Assembly (NCBI RefSeq): GCF_051020975.1
Contig: NW_027478159.1
Span: forward strand, 15,888,501 to 15,952,500
Length of the DNA: 64,000 nucleotides
Reading direction: 5' to 3'
Source of the DNA: Osmia lignaria lignaria
Taxonomy: Eukaryota > Arthropoda > Insecta > Hymenoptera > Megachilidae
Part shown: positions 58,545 to 64,000 of the stretch, piece by piece
Layout: each line of letters begins with the position of its first letter
How positions within the stretch are numbered: the stretch's first letter is position 1
Made by a program: the position numbers and the translations under genes
The notes under the pieces: generated by a model
Databases searched by the model: none
What the model saw: only the letters and a program-made list of their open reading frames with translations
Told to the model about the DNA's origin: nothing

Positions 58545-59188
58545 TTGCAGATTCATCTCAAGGGAAGGGGTCTGACGGACATATTTCGAGATATTTCTTC
58601 TTCTTGTTGTTCTTCTTCTGCACAGCTAAGCTGGAAGTGGCATTTGCGGCTCGCACTAGTGCACAGTTATCTCAAAGAAAGGGGCCACGGTGTTTCTGTA
58701 TCTCTATTATGTTGGTGCGTCTTCGGAACTTTTAAATATCTCGATATATCTCGAAAACTACGCTTCTGATCAAAAAATATCATAGAACATAAATTGTAGG
58801 AAACATAATTCTCTACAAAAAACGTCTCTTAACATTTTGCCATAGCTCGCTTCGTTTCCGACATATTTGCAGATACAGCTCAAAGCAACTGGCCTGACGG
58901 ACATATTTCGAGATATTTCTTCTTCTTGTTGTTCTTCTTCTGCACAGCTGAGCTGGAAGTGGCATTTGCAGGTCGCAATAGTGCAGAGTTATCTCAAAGA
59001 AAGGGGCCACGGTGTTTCTGTATCTCTATTATGTTGGTGCGGCTTCGGAACTTTTAAATATCTCGATATATCTCGAAAACTACGCTTCTGATCAAAAAAT
59101 ATCATAGAAGGTAAATTGTAGGAAATATTATTCTCTGCAAAAAAGGTCTCTTAACATTTTGCCATAGCTCGCTTCGTTTCCGAGATAT
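58545..59188 (+). repeat. Two-monomer stretch
   Basis: The monomer at 58545 has cagattcatctc with gtgcgtcttcgg. The one at 58867 has cagatacagctcaaagc with cacagctgagctgg and gcaggtcgc, which links it to the pair at 53714 and 54036. Confidence 0.75.
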
Positions 59189-61120
59189 TTGCCGATTTAT
59201 CTCAAGGGAAGGGTCCTGATGGACATATTTCGAGATATTTCTTCTTCTTGTTGTTCTTCTTCTGCACAGCTAAACTGGAAGTGGCATTTCCAGCTCGCAA
59301 TCGTGCAGAGTTATCTCAACGAAAGGGGCCACGGTGTTTCTGTATCTCTATTATGTTGGTGCGGCTTCGGAACTTTTAAATATCTTGATATATCTCGAGA
59401 ACTACGCCTCTGATCGAAAAATATCATAGAACATAAAAAGTAGGAAACTTAATTATCTACTAAAAAGGTCTCTTAACATTTTGCCATAGCTCGCTTCGTT
59501 TCCGAGATATTTGCAGATTTATCTCAAGGCAAGGGGCCTGACGGACATATTTCGAGATATTTCTTCTTCTTGTTGTTCTTCTTCTGCACAGCTAAGCTGG
59601 AAGTGGCATTTGCGGCTCGCACTAGTGCAGAGTTATCTCAAAGAAAGGGGCCACGGTGTTTCTGTATCTCTATTATGTTGGTGCGGCTTCGGAACTTTTA
59701 AATATCTCGATATATCTCGAAAACTACGCTTCTGATCAAAAAATATCATAGAACATAAATTGTAGGAAACATAATTCTCTACAAAAAACGTCTCTTAACA
59801 TTTTGCCATAGCTCGCTTCGTTTCCGAGATATTTGCAGATTCAGCTCAAAGGAACTGGCCTGACGGACATATTTCGAGATATTTCTTCTTCTTGTTGTTC
59901 TTCTTCTGCACAGCTAAGCTGGAAGTGGCATTTGCGGCTCGCACTAGTGCAGAGTTATCTCAAAGAAAGGGGCCACGGTGTTTCTGTATCTTTATTATGT
60001 TGGTGCGGGTTCGGAACTTTTAAATATCTCGATATATCTCGAAAACTACGCTTCTGATCAGAAAATATCATAGAACATAAAAAGTAGGAAACTTAATTCT
60101 CTACAAAAAAGGTCTCTTAACATTTTGCCATAGCTCGCTTCGTTTCCGAGATATTTGCAGATTTATCTCAAGGGAAGGGGCCTAACGGACATATTTCGAG
60201 ATATTTCTTCTTCTTGTTGTTCTTCTTCTGCACAGCTAAACTGGAAGTGGCATTTCCAGCTCGCAATAGTGCAGAGTTATCTCAAAGAAAGGGGCCACGG
60301 TGTTTCTGTATCTCTATTATGTTGGTGCGGCTTCGGAACTTTTAAATATCTCGATATATCTCGAAAACTACGCTTCTGATCAAAAAATATCATAGAACGT
60401 AAATTGTAGGAAATATTATTCTCTACAAAAAAGGTCTCTTAACATTTTGCCATAGCTCGCTTCGTTTCCGAGATATTTGCAGATTTATCTCAAGGGAAGG
60501 GTCCTGATGGACATATTTCGAGATATTTCTTCTTCTTGTTGTTCTTCTTCTGCACAGCTAAACTGGAAGTGGCATTTCCAGCTCGCACTAGTGCAGAGTT
60601 ATCTCAAAGAAAGGGGCCACGGTGTTTCTGTATCTCTATTATGTTGGTGCGGCTTCGGAACTTTTAAATATCTCGATATATCTCGAAAACTACGCTTCTG
60701 ATCAAAAAAGATCATAGAACATAAATTGTAGGAAACATAATTCTCTACAAAAAAGGTCTCTTAACATTTTGCCATAGCTCGCTTCGTTTCCGAGATATTT
60801 GCAGATATATCTCAAGGGAAGGGGCCTGACGGACATATTTCGAGATATTTCTTCTTCTTGTTGTTCTTCTTCTGCACAGCTAAGCTGGAAGTGGCATTTA
60901 CAGCTCGCAATAGTGCAGAGTTATCTCAAAGAAAGGGGCCACGGTGTTTCTGTATCTCTATTATGTTGGTGCGGCTTCGGAACTTTTAAATATCTTGATA
61001 TATCTCGAGAACTACGCATCTGATCAAAAAATATCATAGAACATAAAAAGTAGGAAACTTAATTCTCTACAAAAAAGGTCTCTTAACATTTTGCCATAGC
61101 TCGCTTCCTTTCCGAGATAT
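59189..61120 (+). repeat. Shortened copy of the 54358 unit (6 monomers)
   Basis: The monomers at 59189 (ttgccgattt), 59511 (aaggcaagg), 59833 (cagattcagctc), 60155 (ctaaactgg), 60477 (aagggtcctgatgg, aaaaaagatcat) and 60799 (gatatatctc) follow the order of 54358-58544. They lack the extra-T monomer (54680) and have one aagggtcctgatgg monomer instead of two. Confidence 0.8.
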
Positions 61121-63696
61121 TTGCAGATTTATCTCAAGGGAAGGGGCCTGACGGACATATTTCGAGATATTTCTTCTTCTTGTTGTTCTTCCTCTGCACA
61201 GCTAAGCTGGAAGTGGCATTTGCAGCTCGCAATAGTGCAGAGTTATCTCAAAGAAAGGGGCCACGGTGTATCTGTATCTCTATTATGTTGGTGCGGCTTC
61301 GGAACTTTTAAATATCTTGGTATATCTCGAGAACTACGCATCTGATCAAAAAATATCATAGAACATAAAAAGTAGGAAACTTAATTCTCTACAAAAAAGG
61401 TCTCTTAACATTTTGCCATAGCTCGCTTCGTTTCCGAGATATTTGCAGATTTATCTCAAGGGAAGGGGCCTAACGGACATATTTCGTGATATTTCTTCTT
61501 CTTGTTGTTCTTCTTCTGCACAGCTAAGCTGGAAGTGGCATTTGCAGCTCGCAATAGTGCATAGTTATCTGAAAGAAAGGGGCCACGGTGTTTCTGTATC
61601 TCTATTATGTTGGTGCGGCTTCGGAACTTTTAAATATCTCGATATATCTCGAAAACTACGCTTCTGATCAAAAAATATCATAGAAAATAAATTGTAGGAA
61701 ACGTAATTCTCTACAAAAAAGGTCTCTTAACATTTTGCCATAGCTCGCTTCGTTTCCGAGATATTTGCAGATATATCTCAAGGGAAGGGGCCTGACGGAC
61801 ATATTTCGAGATATTTCTTCTTCTTGTTGTTCTTCTTCTGCACAGCTAAGCTGGAAGTGGCATTTACAGCTCGCAATAGTGCAGAGTTATCTCAAAGAAA
61901 GGGGCCACGGTGTTTCTGTATCTCTATTATGTTGGTGCGGTTTCGGAACTTTTAAATATCTTGATATATCTCGAGAACTACGCATCTGATCAAAAAATAT
62001 CATAGAAGATAAAAAGTAGGAAACTTAATTCTCTACAAAAAAGGTCTCTTAACATTTTCCCATAGCTGGCATCGTTTCCGAGATATTTGCAGATTTATCT
62101 CAAGGGAAGGGTCCTGATGGACATATTTCGAGATATTTCTTCTTCTTGTTGTTCTTCTTCTGCACAGCTAAACTGGCAGTGGCATTTCCAGCTCGCAATC
62201 GTGCAGAGTAATCTCAAAGAAAGGGGCCACGGTGTTTCTGTATCTCTATTATGTTGGTGCGGCTTCGGAACTTTTAAATATCTTGATATATCTCGAGAAC
62301 TACGCCTCTGATCGAAAAATATCATAGAACATAAAAAGTAGGAAACTTAATTCTCTACAAAAAAGGTCTCTTAACATTTTGCCATAGCTCGCTTCGTTTC
62401 CGAGATATTTGCAGATTTATCTCAAGGGAAGGGGCCTGACGGACATATTTCGAAATATTTCTTATTCTTGTTGTTCTTCTTCTGCACAGCTAAGCTGGAA
62501 GTGGCATTTGCAGCTCGCAATAGTGCAGAGTTATCTCAAAGAAAGGGGCCACGGTGTTTCTGTACCTCTATTCTGTTGGTGCAGCTTCGGAGCTTTTAAA
62601 TATCTTGATATATCTCGAGAACTACGCATCTGATCAAAAAATATCATAGAACATAAAAAGTAGGAAACTTAATTCTCTACAAAAAAGGTCTCTTAACGTT
62701 TTGCAATAGCTCGCTTCGTTTCCGAGATATTTGCAGATTTATCTCAAGGGAAGGGTCATGACGGACATATTTCGAGATATTTCTTCTTCTTGTTGTTCTT
62801 CTCCCGCACAGCTAAACTGGAAGTGGCATTTCCAGCTCGCAATAGTGCAGAGTTATCCCAAAGAAAGGGGCCACGGTGTTTCTGTATCTCTATTATGTTG
62901 GTGCGGCTTCGGCACTTTTAAATATCTCGATATATCTCGAAAACTACGCTTCTGATCAAAAAATATCATAGAACATAAATTGTAGGAAACATAATTCTCT
63001 ACAAAAAAGGTCTCTTCACATTTTGCCATCGCTCGCGTCGTTTCCGAGATATTTGCAGATTTATCTCAAGGGAAGGGTCCTGATGGACATATTTCGAGAT
63101 ATTTCTTCTTCTTGTTGTTCTTCTTCTGCACAGCTAAACTGGAAGTGGCATTTCCAGCTCGCAATCGTGCAGAGTAATCTCAAAGAAAGGGGCCACGGTG
63201 TTTCTGTATCTCTATTATGTTGGTGCGGCTTCGGAACTTTTAAATATCTTGATATATCTCGAGAACTACGACTCTGATCGAAAAATATCATAGAACATAA
63301 AAAGTAGGAAACTTAATTCTCTACAAAAAAGGTCTCCTAACATTTTGCCATAGCTCGCTTCGTTTCCGAGATATTTGCAGATTTATCTCAAGGGAAGTGG
63401 CCTGACGGACATATTTCGAGATATTTCTTCTTCTTGTTGTTCTTCTTCTGCACAGCTAAGCTGGAAGTGGCATTTGCAGCTCGCAATAGTGCAGAGTTAT
63501 CGCAAAGAAAGGGGCCACGGTGTTTCTGTATCTCTATTATGTTGGTGCGGCTTCGGAACTTTTAAATATCTTGATATATCTCGAGAACTACGCATCTGAT
63601 CAAAAAATATCATAGAATATAAAAAGTAGGAAACCTAATTTTCTACAAAAAAGGTCTCTTAACATTTTGCCGTAGCTCGCTTCGTTTCCGAGATAT
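61121..63696 (+). repeat. Right-hand zone with an emerging 3-/4-mer (8 monomers)
   Basis: The monomers at 62087 and 63053 match at an offset of 966, with aagggtcctgatgg and gcagagtaatctc in both. The one at 62409 (tttcgaaatatttcttattc, tgtacctc, cggagctttt) returns at 63697, an offset of 1288. The repeat unit is therefore 3 or 4 monomers and probably continues beyond the window. Local oddities include cccatagctggcatcg near 62058 and ttctcccgcac near 62810. Confidence 0.8.
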
Positions 63697-64000
63697 TTGC
63701 AGATATATCTCAAGGGAAGGGGCCTGACGGACATATTTCGAAATATTTCTTATTCTTGTTGTTCTTCTTCTGCACAGCTAAGCTGGAAGTGGCATTTGCA
63801 GCTCGCAATAGTGCAGAGTTATCTCAAAGAAAGGGGCCACGGTGTTTCTGTACCTCTATTATGTTGGTGCAGCTTCGGAGCTTTTAAATATCTTGATATA
63901 TCTCGAGAACTACGCATCTGATCAAAAAATATCATAGAACATAAAAAGTAGGAAACTTAATTCTCTACAAAAAAGGTCTCTTAACGTTTTGCAATAGCTC
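63697..64000 (+). repeat. Partial satellite monomer at right edge
   Basis: 304 of 322 bases are present. It matches the monomer at 62409 (tttcgaaatatttc, tgtacctc, gcagcttcggagc). The final bases aacgttttgcaatagctc repeat those near 62695-62712, which indicates that the same higher-order unit runs on past the edge. Confidence 0.9.

Larger units (their letters stand above)
1..64000. repeat. 322-bp tandem satellite DNA array filling the window
   Basis: Landmarks such as ctcgcttcgtttccgag, ttgcagattt and tgatcaaaaaatatcat recur every 322 bases from end to end. Between the first complete monomer start (262) and the last (63697) there are 63435 bases, which is 197 x 322 + 1. Monomers look roughly 93-99 % identical by eye and all run in the same direction. 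Nothing interrupts the array, so it extends beyond both edges and 197 is a minimum. Such arrays are known from centromeric and other heterochromatic DNA. A centromeric role here is inference only. The host looks eukaryotic, possibly an arthropod, but is not identified. Confidence 0.98.

Noticed and set aside
1..64000. CRISPR-like array (regular direct repeats)
   Set aside because: The period is 322 bp, the whole unit is conserved, and there are no unique spacers, leader or cas genes.
1..64000. A ribosomal, histone or other tandem gene array
   Set aside because: The unit is too short, lacks conserved RNA or protein features, and varies freely at sites that would have to be conserved.

Overview
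The whole 64 kb window is one uninterrupted, head-to-tail satellite DNA array. Its monomer is 322 bp and about 40 % GC (128 of 322 bases by hand count over 241-562). I placed the monomer start at the TTGCAG that follows the conserved CCGAGATAT. With that phase there is a 261-nt partial monomer at the left edge, 197 complete monomers (262-63696) and a 304-nt partial monomer at the right edge. All copies lie in the same orientation. I see no inversion, no spacer, no transposon, no gap and no single-copy flank. There is no gene, RNA gene or CRISPR array here. A 74-codon frame recurs in most monomers, but it starts at TTG, has no ATG, is broken in about 39 of 197 copies, and comes from the repeat period.

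The organism cannot be named from this sequence. A long, strongly homogenised array of ~320-bp monomers with higher-order structure indicates a eukaryotic centromeric, pericentromeric or other heterochromatic block. The size class, AT-rich composition and lack of CpG depletion fit an insect or other arthropod, but that is an inference of low confidence.

Layout. Monomers fall into two tail types: T1 (cttgat...ctcgag...gcatc...aaaaagtagg) and T2 (ctcgat...ctcgaa...gcttc...aaattgtagg). Several 5' variants (cagattcagctcaaagg, aagggtcctgatgg, aaggcaagg) add further classes. From left to right: a mosaic zone (262-7345); 9-mer/8-mer higher-order repeats with a duplicated dimer (7346-15394); a mixed zone (15395-18614); a 9-mer and its shortened copy (18615-23766); an 8-mer and its shortened copy (25377-29560); a zone rich in the cagattcagctc class (29561-32457); a very regular 5-mer/6-mer region including an almost perfect 3542-bp 11-mer duplication (32458-44693); a 6-mer that appears as 8-, 6- and 5-monomer versions (45016-51136); further mosaics and 4- to 5-mer units (51137-61120); and a young 3-/4-mer at the right edge.

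The most interesting content is the recombination record. At least six monomers are chimeras whose 5' and 3' parts belong to different neighbours, each sitting where a higher-order unit has gained or lost monomers. This is the signature of unequal exchange inside monomers but in register. Within each monomer there is a 27-bp internal direct repeat (24/27 identical, 114 bp apart), a TTC/TTG triplet tract, and in T2 monomers two direct plus two inverted copies of CGAGATAT. I found no evidence of an undescribed gene system.
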